A model generated the notes under the pieces. The model did not search any database. It was not told the DNA's origin and saw only the letters and a program-made list of their open reading frames with translations. The position numbers were made by a program, and so were the translations under genes. Positions 48,342 through 57,629 of a stretch of 64,000 nt of DNA are shown here, piece after piece. The DNA is from Geodermatophilus aquaeductus (lineage in GTDB: Bacteria; Actinomycetota; Actinomycetes; Mycobacteriales; Geodermatophilaceae): assembly GCF_900182545.1 (NCBI RefSeq), contig NZ_FXTJ01000007.1, positions 62,001-126,000 on the forward strand, given 5' to 3'. Every line of letters begins with the position of its first letter. The stretch's first letter is position 1.

Positions 48342-48437
48342 TGGCGGAGGCGGACGGGAATCGAACCCGCCTGACCGAGCTGCTCGGCCACGTCGGCTTT
48401 AGAGGCCGCGGGGGCCACCAGACACCCTGACGCCTCC
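48342..48437 (-). tRNA. selC: tRNA-Sec with CUA anticodon (reads UAG)
   Basis: A 96-nt gene with encoded CCA. The acceptor arms GGAGGCG (48431-48437) and CGCCTCC pair fully, followed by discriminator G and CCA. The T-arm GCGGG-TTCGATT-CCCGT is standard. A long variable arm GGCCGAG-CAG-CTCGGTC is typical of tRNA-Sec. The anticodon loop is CTCTAAA, closed by CGGC/GCCG, so the anticodon is CTA (48400-48402), complementary to UAG rather than the usual UCA for UGA. Directly upstream of selA. A class II tRNA for Leu or Ser is unlikely given this context and loop. Confidence 0.93.
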
Positions 48438-48444
48438 GCGCAGC

Positions 48445-48450
48445 AGCCTA
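48445..48450 (-). promoter_or_regulatory. Possible -10 box (TAGGCT) of selC
   Basis: TAGGCT ends seven bases before the first base of the mature tRNA, so transcription may start at or near tRNA position 1. The same spacing is found before leaderless genes here. Confidence 0.45.
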
Positions 48451-48458
48451 CGGCGCGC

Positions 48459-49055
48459 TCACTCCTCGGCGCAGATGTCGGCCATCTCCGCGAGGTAGGC
48501 CGCCAGCGGGTCGAGGTCGGCCTCGGCGCGCAGGCGCTCCACGGCCGCCGGGTCGGCGAGCGGCACCGCCGGCTGCGGTCCGTCGGGCGTGCACGACACC
48601 TGCGTGCCGTAGGTCTGCGGCCGCCCGGTGTTGGCCGCGACCCGGTCGGTCAGGTACGCGAGCTCGCCCGGCGAGGCCTGCCCGGCCGCCACCGCCTGCC
48701 GCAGCAGCTCCAGCGCCCGCTGCTGGAACGCCGGGTCGAGGTCGGAGTGCTGCGCGATCGCCCACGCCGCCTCGGCGCCGTCCTCCCCGACCAGCTCCCG
48801 GGTCGGCCAGCCGTGCGCGTCGAGGATCTCGGCCAGCCGCGCCGTCCGCGCGGCGTCGCCCTCGGGGTCCGGGCCGCCGGTGCGTCCGCTCTGGTCCCGC
48901 TCGAGCATGGCGACCAGCTCGTCGTGCAGGGCGGCGTCGTAGGCCGCGGACCGCGACGGCGTCGGTGCCACCGCCGACGACGCCGCGCCGGTCGTGGGCT
49001 CCCCCGCCGCGCACCCGGCCAGCAGCAACAGGACGGCGAGCAGCAGACGGGACAC
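48459..49055 (-). CDS. Lipoprotein with DUF6624-like domain
   Basis: 198 residues from GTG 49055 with GGGGAGG upstream. Signal peptide with lipobox LLAGC (Cys15). The body contains AHGWPTRELVGEDGAEAAW, SDLDPAFQQRALELL and GELAYLTDRVAANTGRPQTYG, a pattern I associate with DUF6624. Function unknown. It lies between selC and the divergent selD; no selenium link can be shown. Confidence 0.85.
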   Translation of the reverse strand: MSRLLLAVLLLLAGCAAGEPTTGAASSAVAPTPSRSAAYDAALHDELVAMLERDQSGRTGGPDPEGDAARTARLAEILDAHGWPTRELVGEDGAEAAWAIAQHSDLDPAFQQRALELLRQAVAAGQASPGELAYLTDRVAANTGRPQTYGTQVSCTPDGPQPAVPLADPAAVERLRAEADLDPLAAYLAEMADICAEE

Positions 49056-49125
49056 GGCGGGGCCTCCCCGGGACGCGGCGATCGTCCCGCGCCCGGCTCC
49101 GGCGGTCCACCGTCCGCGGTCGGAC

Positions 49126-49131
49126 TAGCGT
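49126..49131 (+). promoter_or_regulatory. Leaderless-type -10 box (TAGCGT) of selD
   Basis: TAGCGT, seven bases, then GTG 49139. There is little room for a ribosome site, so the mRNA probably starts at or next to the start codon. Confidence 0.6.
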
Positions 49132-49138
49132 CGGCGAG

Positions 49139-50144
<1,006 letters not shown>

Positions 50145-50146
<2 letters not shown>

Positions 50147-50172
50147 CGGCGCGTCCCGGCCGACGCGCCGTC
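50145..50172 (+). terminator. Hairpin terminator of selD
   Basis: Arms GACGGCGCGTC (50145-50155) and GACGCGCCGTC (50162-50172), loop CCGGCC; the first arm overlaps the selD stop codon. Confidence 0.65.
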
Positions 50173-50276
50173 GCCCCGCACCGTCGCGAACGGAGCCGTT
50201 CCGCCTCACGCCCTCCGCTGCCACCCTGCCGCCGCGCCCGACCGGAGGGGCCGGCCGTGGCGCGGAGGAGGACGAC

Positions 50277-50846
50277 ATGCGGACGAGGACGGCCGGCGCA
50301 CTGACGCTGCTGCTGGCTGCCGGCGCCCTGGGCACGCTGACCGGCACCGCGACGGCGGCGCCCCCGGCCGGCTCCGGGACGGAGAACACGACGACCGGGT
50401 CGGCCAGCGCCTTCCCCCTCGTCGGCGGCGCGGGCGTCTTCCTGAGCGCCTACGACCCGGACGGGGAGGCACCGTTCACGGTGCCGGAGGTCCTCGCCGG
50501 CGCCTACGAGTGCTTCGCCGACGAGCGCCTGCCGGCGGACTTCCGCGGGCTCGGATCGGTCCGCACGGCCGGGACGACCGGCGTCACGTGCTCCGCCGAC
50601 GGGCTCCCCGACGTCACCGGCACCCTCGGCCTGGACGTGGAGTGGCGCGGGCGGGGGCCGGCCACCGAACAGCCGGAGCCGCCCGTCCCGACCGGCTGCG
50701 ACCTGCGCGTGCTCATCCGCCAGGCCGACCTGACCGGCTCGATCACCCTCGAGGTCCCGGCGCTGGGGATCGACGCCACGGCGGACCTGGCCGGGGTCCG
50801 GGGCGACATCCGGACGGCCCTGTCGAACTGCGCGGCCCCGCACTGA
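50277..50846 (+). CDS. Secreted hypothetical protein, 189 aa
   Basis: ATG 50277 with GGAGGAGGA upstream. A Sec signal peptide (RTAGALTLLLAAGALGTL, cleavage near ATA-APP, about residue 27) is followed by a mature domain with four cysteines (YECFADE, VTCSADG, TGCDLRV, SNCAAPH) that could form two disulfides. No membrane anchor or lipobox. I do not recognise the family. Confidence 0.82.
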   Translation: MRTRTAGALTLLLAAGALGTLTGTATAAPPAGSGTENTTTGSASAFPLVGGAGVFLSAYDPDGEAPFTVPEVLAGAYECFADERLPADFRGLGSVRTAGTTGVTCSADGLPDVTGTLGLDVEWRGRGPATEQPEPPVPTGCDLRVLIRQADLTGSITLEVPALGIDATADLAGVRGDIRTALSNCAAPH

Positions 50847-50855
50847 CCGGCGCCG

Positions 50856-50880
50856 GTCGCGGCTCCGGGTGGGCCGCGAC
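50856..50880 (+). terminator. Hairpin after the secreted-protein gene
   Basis: Arms GTCGCGGC (50856-50863) and GCCGCGAC (50873-50880), loop of 9, ten bases after the stop. Confidence 0.5.
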
Positions 50881-50908
50881 CCCCGTCGCCGGGCGACCGG
50901 GCACCGGC

Positions 50909-50914
50909 TAGCGT
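50909..50914 (+). promoter_or_regulatory. Leaderless-type -10 box (TAGCGT)
   Basis: TAGCGT, six bases, then ATG 50921; no ribosome site fits between. Same arrangement as selD. Confidence 0.6.
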
Positions 50915-50920
50915 CCGGAC

Positions 50921-51886
50921 ATGCGCGCCGTCTTCGTCTCCACGCCCTCGCCCGACGACCCGCTCTCCGTGCTGGAGGTCGGCGACCGTCCCGAGCCGGA
51001 GGTGCCCGACGGCTGGACGACGGTGCAGGTCAAGGCGGTCTCGCTCAACCACCACGACCTGTTCAGCCTGCGCGGCGTGGGCCTGCCGCAGGAGCGGATG
51101 CCGATGATCCTGGGCACCGACGCGGCCGGTCTGGACGAGGACGGCAACGAGGTCGTCGTCCACGGCGTCGTCGCCACCCCCGGGTGGACCGGCGACGAGA
51201 CCCTCGACCCCAAGCGCACGCTCTTCTCCGAGCTGCACCAGGGCACGATGGCCGAGCGGGTCGCCGTCCCCCGGCGCAACGTGCTGCCCAAGCCGGCCGA
51301 GCTGTCCTTCGCCGAGGCCGCGTGCCTGCCCACCGCCTGGCTGACCGCCTACCGGATGCTGTTCGTGAGGTCCGGGCTGCGCCCCGGGCACACCGTGCTC
51401 GTGCAGGGCGCCAGCGGCGGCGTGGCCACCGCGCTGGTCGTGCTCGGGCGGGCCGCCGGGTTCCGCGTGTGGGTGACCGGCCGCAGCGAGGAGAAGCGGC
51501 AGGCCGCGCTCGAGCTGGGCGCCGAGCAGGCGTTCGAGACCGGCGCCCGGCTGCCCGAGCGGGTCGACGGCGTCATGGAGACCGTCGGCAAGGCGACGTG
51601 GAGCCACAGCGTCAAGTCGCTGCGGCCCGGCGGCGTCATCGTCACCTCCGGCGCCACCACCGGCTTCGACCCGAGCGCCGAGCTCAACCGGGTGTTCTTC
51701 ACCCAGCTGTCGGTCATCGGCTCCACGATGGGCACCCGCGACGAGCTGGAGGCGCTCATGCGCATGTGCGCGGCCACCGGAGTCCGCCCGGTCATCGACG
51801 TCGAGCTGCCGCTGGACCGGGCCCGTGACGGCTTCGCCCGGATGCTCGAGGGCCGCACCGCCGGGAAGATCGTGTTCACCCTCTGA
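50921..51886 (+). CDS. Zinc-type medium-chain dehydrogenase / quinone oxidoreductase-like
   Basis: 321 residues from ATG 50921. MDR fold with VKAVSLNHHDLFSLRG, ILGTDAAG, and the NADPH-binding turn VQGASGGVATALVVLGRAAG (about residue 157). The catalytic-zinc cysteine is replaced (NHHD), so it is probably a zinc-free quinone-reductase-type enzyme using NADPH. Substrate unknown. Followed by a small monooxygenase-like gene after 16 bases. Confidence 0.92.
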   Translation: MRAVFVSTPSPDDPLSVLEVGDRPEPEVPDGWTTVQVKAVSLNHHDLFSLRGVGLPQERMPMILGTDAAGLDEDGNEVVVHGVVATPGWTGDETLDPKRTLFSELHQGTMAERVAVPRRNVLPKPAELSFAEAACLPTAWLTAYRMLFVRSGLRPGHTVLVQGASGGVATALVVLGRAAGFRVWVTGRSEEKRQAALELGAEQAFETGARLPERVDGVMETVGKATWSHSVKSLRPGGVIVTSGATTGFDPSAELNRVFFTQLSVIGSTMGTRDELEALMRMCAATGVRPVIDVELPLDRARDGFARMLEGRTAGKIVFTL

Positions 51887-51902
51887 CCCGAGGAGGCCGG
51901 CC

Positions 51903-52232
51903 ATGCCCAGGACAGCAGGGGCCAGGACAGCACGGGTGTGGCGGGGCTGGGTCCGCACCGAGGACACCGCCGCCTACGCCGCCTACGTCGAGGAGACCGG
52001 CGTCGGCGAGTACCGGCGCACGCCGGGCAACGAGGGCGCCTGGGTGCTCACCCGCGACCTCGGCGACGGCCGCACCGAGATCGTGGCGCTGAGCATCTGG
52101 GAGTCGCTGGAGGCCGTCCGCGGGTTCGCCGGCGACGACCTCGAGGCCGCCGTCTACTACCCCGAGGACGACCGCTACCTGGTGCAGCGGGAGGACACCG
52201 TCACGCACTACGAGGTGCGCGAGCCCGGCTGA
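51903..52232 (+). CDS. ABM-domain (monooxygenase-like) protein
   Basis: 109 residues from ATG 51903 with GAGGAGG upstream. VWRGWVRTEDTAAYAAYVEETG, then GNEGAWVLTRDLGDGRTEIVALSIWESLEAVRGFAG, matches antibiotic-biosynthesis-monooxygenase-like folds. Probably co-transcribed with the oxidoreductase before it. Its last 32 bases overlap the convergent MFS gene. Confidence 0.87.
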   Translation: MPRTAGARTARVWRGWVRTEDTAAYAAYVEETGVGEYRRTPGNEGAWVLTRDLGDGRTEIVALSIWESLEAVRGFAGDDLEAAVYYPEDDRYLVQREDTVTHYEVREPG

Positions 52233-53946
52233 CCTCCCGCAGCAGCACGAGCGCCGCGACCGCCGCCAGTCCGGCGGCGATCGCGGCGCCGGCGAAGACG
52301 GTGTGCAGCTGGGTGAGGACGGCGGCGTTCGTGGCGTCGTCGTACGCCGGGCAGTCCGCGGGCGAGGCCGGGCACAGCGTCAGCGGCGAGCCGATGGCCT
52401 CGACCTCCGCGGTGAACCGGCGCAGCGCCACCGCGGTCAGCAGCGAGAGCCCGACCAGCATGCCGACGGTCCGGGCGACGACGGCCAGCGCGCCGGCGCT
52501 GCCGTGCACCTCGGGGGCGGTGACGGCGAGCAGCACCGCGTTGACCGGCGCGATCGCCAGGCCGAACCCGAGGCCCGCGGCGAGCAGCACGACGGTCGAC
52601 GTCCAGGAGTCCAGCGAGGTCTCGCCCCAGCCGGTCATCGCCCACAGCGCCAGCGCGGCCAGCGCCATGCCTCCGGCCGCCACGGCCCGCGGGGGCAGCA
52701 CGCGGCACAACCACCCGCCGGCCACCGCGCCCACCGGGACGGCTGCCAGCAGCCGCACCAGCACCAGCGCGGCGCCGAGCTGGTCACCGGGCGTCGTCGT
52801 CGCGCGGGCGAACAGCGGGACGTCGACCAGCGCGGCCACCAGCGCCACCCCCACGAGCAGGTTGACCACCAGCGCGCCCCAGGCGCCGGCCGACCGCAGC
52901 GCGCCCAGCGGCAGCACCGGGTCGGGCGTGCGCCGCTCGTGCAGCCAGAACGCGACGGCGGCCGCTGCCGCCACCGGCAGCAGCACCGGACCGTGGGCCA
53001 CGACCTCGGTGGCCGGGTCGGCCGCGGCGAAGGCCCACACCAGCGCGCCCAGCGCGACGACGGCGAGCAGCGAGCCGAGCACGTCGACCTCGCGCAGCAG
53101 CCGCGGGACCCCGCGCAGCGGCAGGACCGCGCCGGCGGGGTGGGTGAGGCTGCGCGCGACCAGCGCCAGGCCGGCGACCACGGCCACCAGCACCAGCGGC
53201 GTCGCGGCCGGGACGCCGTCGGCCACCGGCACCCAGCCGAGGCCGAGCGTGACGTCCTCGGCCAGCGCGGCGGGCTCGGCCAGCTGGAGTCCGGCCGCGG
53301 CGCCGGTGACCGCGAGCAGCGCGAGCCCCAGCGGGTCGGGCCGCCGTCCCCCGGTGGTCACCACCCCGGCGGCCAGCGCGAGCCCGAGCAGCAGGTTGAG
53401 CCAGAACACCGCCCGCCAGTCGCTGACGGCGAGCACCGCGGCGCCGGCCAGCGGGCCGAGCACCGCGCCGGCCTCCTGCACGGCGCCGACGACGCCCAGC
53501 GGGACCGCGCGGCGCTCCGGCGGCCACCGGTCGGCGACCAGCGCGAGCGTGGCCGGGACCAGCCCGCCGGCGCCCACGCCCTGCAGCCCGCGGCCGGCGA
53601 CGGCGAGGCCGAGGTCGGTCGCCGTCGCGGTGAGCAGCGAGCCGACGGCGAACAGCAGCAGGCAGCCGGCGAGCACCGGCACGCGGCCGCGCAGGTCGGC
53701 GAGGCGCCCCAGCAGCGGCAGCGTGGCGGTGTAGCCGAGCAGGAACCCGCCGATGATCGGCGTCGCCCGCTGCAGCTCGTCGATGCCGACGCCGACCCCG
53801 GTGAGGATGTCGGGCAGCGCCAGGACGACGACGTAGGTGTCGGCCGCGGTCACCAGGACCGCGAGCGTGGCCAGGACGACCAGCGGCAGCCCCGGGACCG
53901 CGGGCGCCTGCGGCTCAGCCGACAGGCGGTGCGGTGATCTCGACAT
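52201..53946 (-). CDS. MFS transporter, probable P55-type lipid exporter
   Basis: 581 residues with about 14 membrane helices. Motif A-like LGRLADLRGRVPVLAG lies between helices 2 and 3, and the antiporter motif C region is GAVQEAGAVLGPLAGAAVLA. It starts ATG 53946 inside the upstream lipoprotein gene (32-base overlap). The LprG-like lipoprotein followed by a 14-helix MFS protein mirrors the mycobacterial lprG-Rv1410c operon, which moves triacylglycerol-type lipids and affects drug tolerance. The assignment is from order and fold. Confidence 0.88.
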   Translation of the reverse strand: MSRSPHRLSAEPQAPAVPGLPLVVLATLAVLVTAADTYVVVLALPDILTGVGVGIDELQRATPIIGGFLLGYTATLPLLGRLADLRGRVPVLAGCLLLFAVGSLLTATATDLGLAVAGRGLQGVGAGGLVPATLALVADRWPPERRAVPLGVVGAVQEAGAVLGPLAGAAVLAVSDWRAVFWLNLLLGLALAAGVVTTGGRRPDPLGLALLAVTGAAAGLQLAEPAALAEDVTLGLGWVPVADGVPAATPLVLVAVVAGLALVARSLTHPAGAVLPLRGVPRLLREVDVLGSLLAVVALGALVWAFAAADPATEVVAHGPVLLPVAAAAAVAFWLHERRTPDPVLPLGALRSAGAWGALVVNLLVGVALVAALVDVPLFARATTTPGDQLGAALVLVRLLAAVPVGAVAGGWLCRVLPPRAVAAGGMALAALALWAMTGWGETSLDSWTSTVVLLAAGLGFGLAIAPVNAVLLAVTAPEVHGSAGALAVVARTVGMLVGLSLLTAVALRRFTAEVEAIGSPLTLCPASPADCPAYDDATNAAVLTQLHTVFAGAAIAAGLAAVAALVLLREVSRARAPRSA

Positions 53947-54616
53947 CGTCGCCGGCCTCGGAGAGCTCGATGGTGAAGGTGGCGTCCTGGCCGGCGGCGT
54001 AGAAGGGGCCGGTCAGCTCGGCGCGGCGCAGCTCGCCCGACTCGGGGGCCACGGAGTAGCGGGCCTGCACCGGCCGGCTCGGGTCCGCGCTGGTCAGCAC
54101 CTCCTCCACCAGGTCACCGGGCAGCTCGGCGGTCACCTCGCGCACCACCTCGCCGTCGACCCGCCGCTCCTCCCCCAGCTCGGCGGAGTCGGCCTGGGCC
54201 AGCAGCTGGGAGATGCCGGTGTCGGGGTCGAGCAGCGCGCCCGGGTCGCCGAAGCCGAACTGCGCGGGGTCGACGACGCTGTAGCCGCTGGTGAAGGGCA
54301 GCTGGGCGTAGACAGTGCCGTCGACGGAGACGACGGCGAGGTCGAGCGCCGAGCCCAGCGCCAGCACCTGCAGCGTGCCCTGGAAGGAGGCCGGCCGGAC
54401 GACGTCGCCCTCGCCGCCGACCAGCGCGGTGCCGGTGGTCGGCGCGCCCTCGCTGGTGAGGACGAAGTGCAGGCGGTCGGTGTCGTCGAGCGTCGTCTTC
54501 GCGCGGGCCAGCAGGTCACCGGCCGACTCCTCCGGCTCCTCGGACCCGCAGCCGGTCAGCGCCGACCCCGCGAGCACCAGCCCGGCCACCAGCCCGGCGG
54601 CACGGCGCAGCAGCAT
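53915..54616 (-). CDS. lprG: LppX/LprAFG-family lipoprotein (LprG-like)
   Basis: 233 residues from ATG 54616 with GGGGAGG upstream. Signal peptide with lipobox ALTGC. The mature part has AGDLLARAKTTLDDTDRLHFVLTSE, a lipid-cavity beta-sheet pattern and VREVTAELPGDLVEEVL, as in LprG and LppX. Proteins of this family carry lipids across the periplasm. It is translationally coupled to the MFS exporter gene. Confidence 0.88.
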   Translation of the reverse strand: MLLRRAAGLVAGLVLAGSALTGCGSEEPEESAGDLLARAKTTLDDTDRLHFVLTSEGAPTTGTALVGGEGDVVRPASFQGTLQVLALGSALDLAVVSVDGTVYAQLPFTSGYSVVDPAQFGFGDPGALLDPDTGISQLLAQADSAELGEERRVDGEVVREVTAELPGDLVEEVLTSADPSRPVQARYSVAPESGELRRAELTGPFYAAGQDATFTIELSEAGDDVEITAPPVG

Positions 54617-54674
54617 GACGACCTCCCCGTCGCGCCGGTCCACCCGGCGCGGGCACGGTAACCGACCCCGCCGC

Positions 54675-55346
54675 TCAGCCGAGGGCGGCGGCCTCCGACC
54701 GGCCCGTGGCGCGGGCGATCCGCTCGGCGAGCTTGGGCTGGTCCTTGACCGGCATCGCCGCCAGCGCGGGCGCGAGCTGGGCGATGCGGTAGCGCTGGGT
54801 GGTCAGCGCCCGGAAGGCCAGGCCGGTGGTGACGCCGTGCGCGGGCTGCTCGACCACGGTGACCTCGTCGCCGGCGCCGACGTCGCCGGTCTCCAGCACC
54901 CGCAGGTACGCGCCGGTGGCGCCGTGCGCGGTGAAGCGCTTGACCAGGTCGGGCACGCCCCAGAACCGGGCGAAGTTGGCGCACGGGATCCGCGGCGCGG
55001 TCACCTCGACCAGCGCCGTCCCCACCCGCCAGCGCTCGCCGATCACCGCGCCGGTCAGGTCGAGGCCCGCCGTCCGCAGGTTCTCCCCGAAGCGGCCTGG
55101 CGGGAGGTCGCGGCCGAGCTCGGCCGCCCAGTGGTCGGCGTCCTCCTGGGCGTAGGCGTAGACCGCCTGGCCCTCCCCGCCGTGGTACTTCCGGTTGACC
55201 TGGATGTCCCCGTCCAGGCCCAGCTCGGCGACGGCGACCCGGCCGTCCACCGGCCGCTTGTCGATGCCGCTGCGGTCGGGACGGCGCCCGGGCAGGGGCA
55301 GCAGGTCGGAGCCGGAGACGCAGACGGCCACCAGCCGCGCGGTCAC
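54675..55346 (-). CDS. MOSC-domain protein (YiiM-like)
   Basis: 223 residues, GTG 55346 overlapping the lepA stop (GTGA). [34 protein letters not shown] and the conserved cysteine in [11 protein letters not shown] are typical for MOSC domains, which handle sulfur on molybdenum cofactor; the C-terminal three-helix extension of YiiM is also present. It may reduce N-hydroxylated compounds, as YiiM does. Confidence 0.9.
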   Translation of the reverse strand: MTARLVAVCVSGSDLLPLPGRRPDRSGIDKRPVDGRVAVAELGLDGDIQVNRKYHGGEGQAVYAYAQEDADHWAAELGRDLPPGRFGENLRTAGLDLTGAVIGERWRVGTALVEVTAPRIPCANFARFWGVPDLVKRFTAHGATGAYLRVLETGDVGAGDEVTVVEQPAHGVTTGLAFRALTTQRYRIAQLAPALAAMPVKDQPKLAERIARATGRSEAAALG

Positions 55347-57187
55347 TTCTTGGAGGCGGTGGACTCGTTGGTGGAGAGCGCGGCGACGAACGCCTCCTGG
55401 GGGACCTCGACGCGGCCGACCATCTTCATCCGCTTCTTGCCCTCCTTCTGCTTCTCCAGCAGCTTGCGCTTGCGGGTGATGTCACCGCCGTAGCACTTGG
55501 CCAGGACGTCCTTGCGGATGGCGCGCACCGTCTCGCGGGCGATGACCCGGGAGCCGACGGCGGCCTGGATCGGCACCTCGAACTGCTGGCGCGGGATGAG
55601 CTCGCGCAGCTTGCCGGCCATCATCACGCCGTAGCTGTAGGCCTTGTCCTTGTGCACGATCGCGCTGAACGCGTCGACGGCCTCGCCCTGCAGCAGGATG
55701 TCCACCTTGACCAGCGAGGACTCCTGCTCGCCGGCCTCGGAGTAGTCGAGGCTGGCGTAGCCGCGGGTGCGCGACTTCAGGGCGTCGAAGAAGTCGAAGA
55801 TGATCTCGCCGAGGGGCAGCGTGTACCGCAGCTCGACGCGGGACTCGCTCAGGTAGTCCATGCCGCCGAGCTGACCGCGCCGGCTCTGGCACAGCTCCAT
55901 GATCGCGCCGGTGTAGTCGCTGGGCGCGATGATCGTGGCGTTGACGATCGGCTCGTAGACGCGGTCGATCTTGCCCTCGGGCCAGTCGCTGGGGTTGGTG
56001 ACGGTGTGCTCGGTGCCGTCCTCCATCACCACCCGGTAGACGACGTTCGGCGCGGTGGAGATCAGGCTGATGCCGGCCTCGCGCTCGAGCCGCTCGCGGA
56101 CGATCTCCAGGTGCAGCAGGCCGAGGAAGCCGACGCGGAAGCCGAACCCCAGCGCCGCCGAGGTCTCCGGCTCGTAGGTGAGCGCCGCGTCGTTGAGCAG
56201 CAGCTTGTCCAGCGCCTCGCGCAGCAGCGGGTACTCGCTGCCGTCGATCGGGTAGAGGCCGGAGTAGACCATCGGCTTGGGGTCGCTGTAGCCGCCGATC
56301 GGCTCGGCGGCCGGCTTGTGCTGCAGCGTGACGGTGTCGCCGACCCGGGACTGGCGGACGTCCTTCACACCGGTGATGAAGTAGCCGACCTCGCCGACGC
56401 CGAGGCCGTCGACCGGCTTGGGCTCCGGTGAGATGACGCCGATCTCGAGCAGCTCGTGGACCGCGCCGGTGGACATCATCTTGATCCGCTCGCGGCTGGA
56501 GATCCGCCCGTCGACGACGCGGACGTAGGTGATGACGCCGCGGTAGATGTCGTAGACCGAGTCGAAGATCATCGCGCGGGCCGGGGCGGTGGCGTCGCCG
56601 ACCGGGGCGGGGATCTGGGCGACGATCGCGTCGAGCAGCTCCGGGACGCCCTCACCGGTCTTGCCGCTGACGCGCAGCACGTCCTCGGGCTCGCAGCCGA
56701 TGATGTGCGCGATCTCCGCGGCGTACCGCTCCGGCTGCGCGGCCGGCAGGTCGATCTTGTTGAGGACCGGGATGATCGTGAGGTCGTTCTCCAGGGCCAG
56801 GTAGAGGTTGGCCAGCGTCTGCGCCTCGATGCCCTGGGCGGCGTCGACGAGCAGCACCGCGCCCTCGCAGGCGGCCAGCGACCGGGACACCTCGTAGGTG
56901 AAGTCGACGTGGCCCGGGGTGTCGATCATGTCGAGGACGTACTCGTCGCCGGCGGCCTCGCCCGTGCGCGGCGTCCACGGCAGGCGGACGTTCTGCGCCT
57001 TGATGGTGATGCCGCGCTCGCGCTCGATGTCCATGCGGTCGAGGTACTGCGCGCGCATCTGCCGCGCCTCGATGATCCCGGTGACCTCGAGCATCCGGTC
57101 GGCCAGCGTCGACTTGCCGTGGTCGATGTGGGCGATGATGCAGAAGTTCCGGATCCGGGCGGGATCGGTGGCAGCAGGCGTCGTCAC
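55343..57187 (-). CDS. lepA: Elongation factor 4 (LepA)
   Basis: 614 residues from GTG 57187, a ribosome-associated GTPase acting in initiation and back-translocation. G1 [13 protein letters not shown]2/switch [13 protein letters not shown]3 [13 protein letters not shown]4 NKIDLP. The C-terminal LepA-specific domain ends [20 protein letters not shown] followed by a short variable tail. Divergent from rpsT. Confidence 0.97.
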   Translation of the reverse strand: MTTPAATDPARIRNFCIIAHIDHGKSTLADRMLEVTGIIEARQMRAQYLDRMDIERERGITIKAQNVRLPWTPRTGEAAGDEYVLDMIDTPGHVDFTYEVSRSLAACEGAVLLVDAAQGIEAQTLANLYLALENDLTIIPVLNKIDLPAAQPERYAAEIAHIIGCEPEDVLRVSGKTGEGVPELLDAIVAQIPAPVGDATAPARAMIFDSVYDIYRGVITYVRVVDGRISSRERIKMMSTGAVHELLEIGVISPEPKPVDGLGVGEVGYFITGVKDVRQSRVGDTVTLQHKPAAEPIGGYSDPKPMVYSGLYPIDGSEYPLLREALDKLLLNDAALTYEPETSAALGFGFRVGFLGLLHLEIVRERLEREAGISLISTAPNVVYRVVMEDGTEHTVTNPSDWPEGKIDRVYEPIVNATIIAPSDYTGAIMELCQSRRGQLGGMDYLSESRVELRYTLPLGEIIFDFFDALKSRTRGYASLDYSEAGEQESSLVKVDILLQGEAVDAFSAIVHKDKAYSYGVMMAGKLRELIPRQQFEVPIQAAVGSRVIARETVRAIRKDVLAKCYGGDITRKRKLLEKQKEGKKRMKMVGRVEVPQEAFVAALSTNESTASKK

Positions 57188-57283
57188 AGTGCCGCCATCG
57201 TCCCACGACCGGCCGCCCGGGCGGAGCACCGTGCCGAGAGGGGCCTCTCCCCGGCCGGGGTGGGACGCCGCGCCGCACGCTGG

Positions 57284-57289
57284 TAACCT
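57284..57289 (+). promoter_or_regulatory. -10 box (TAACCT) of rpsT
   Basis: TAACCT lies 79 bases before the rpsT GTG in the 181-base divergent gap. A leader of about 70 bases is expected. Confidence 0.5.
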
Positions 57290-57368
57290 GGCAGGCCGGT
57301 CCGCTGACGCACGCCGTCCGGACGCACCGACAGACCCTTTCCCTCCTGCGAGACACCGAGGCTCACGC

Positions 57369-57629
57369 GTGGCGAACATCAAGTCCCAGATCAAGCGGAA
57401 CAAGACGAACGAGAAGGCGCGTCAGCGCAACGTCGCCGTCAAGTCCGCCCTGAAGACGGCCGTCCGCCGCTTCCGCGAGGCCGCCGCTGCCGGCGACACC
57501 GAGGCCGCGACCACGGCGCTGCAGAAGGCCGGCAAGGCCCTCGACAAGGCCGCCAGCAAGGGCATCATCCACAAGAACCAGGCGGCCAACCGCAAGTCGG
57601 GCATGGCCAAGCAGCTGACCAGCCTCTGA
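57369..57629 (+). CDS. rpsT: Ribosomal protein bS20
   Basis: 86 residues from GTG 57369 ([21 protein letters not shown]). Helical and Lys/Arg-rich, with [20 protein letters not shown] at the C-terminus, binding 16S rRNA in the small subunit. Convergent with holA, with a terminator between them. Confidence 0.97.
   Translation: MANIKSQIKRNKTNEKARQRNVAVKSALKTAVRRFREAAAAGDTEAATTALQKAGKALDKAASKGIIHKNQAANRKSGMAKQLTSL

Noticed and set aside
48342-48437. tRNA-Leu, tRNA-Ser or a suppressor tRNA
   Set aside because: A CUA anticodon with a long variable arm could be an amber suppressor, but the place between selA and selD and the acceptor/T-arm layout favour tRNA-Sec.
52303-53937. 544-codon plus-strand frame opposite the MFS gene
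   Set aside because: Gln/Arg/Gly low complexity, antisense to fourteen clear membrane helices.
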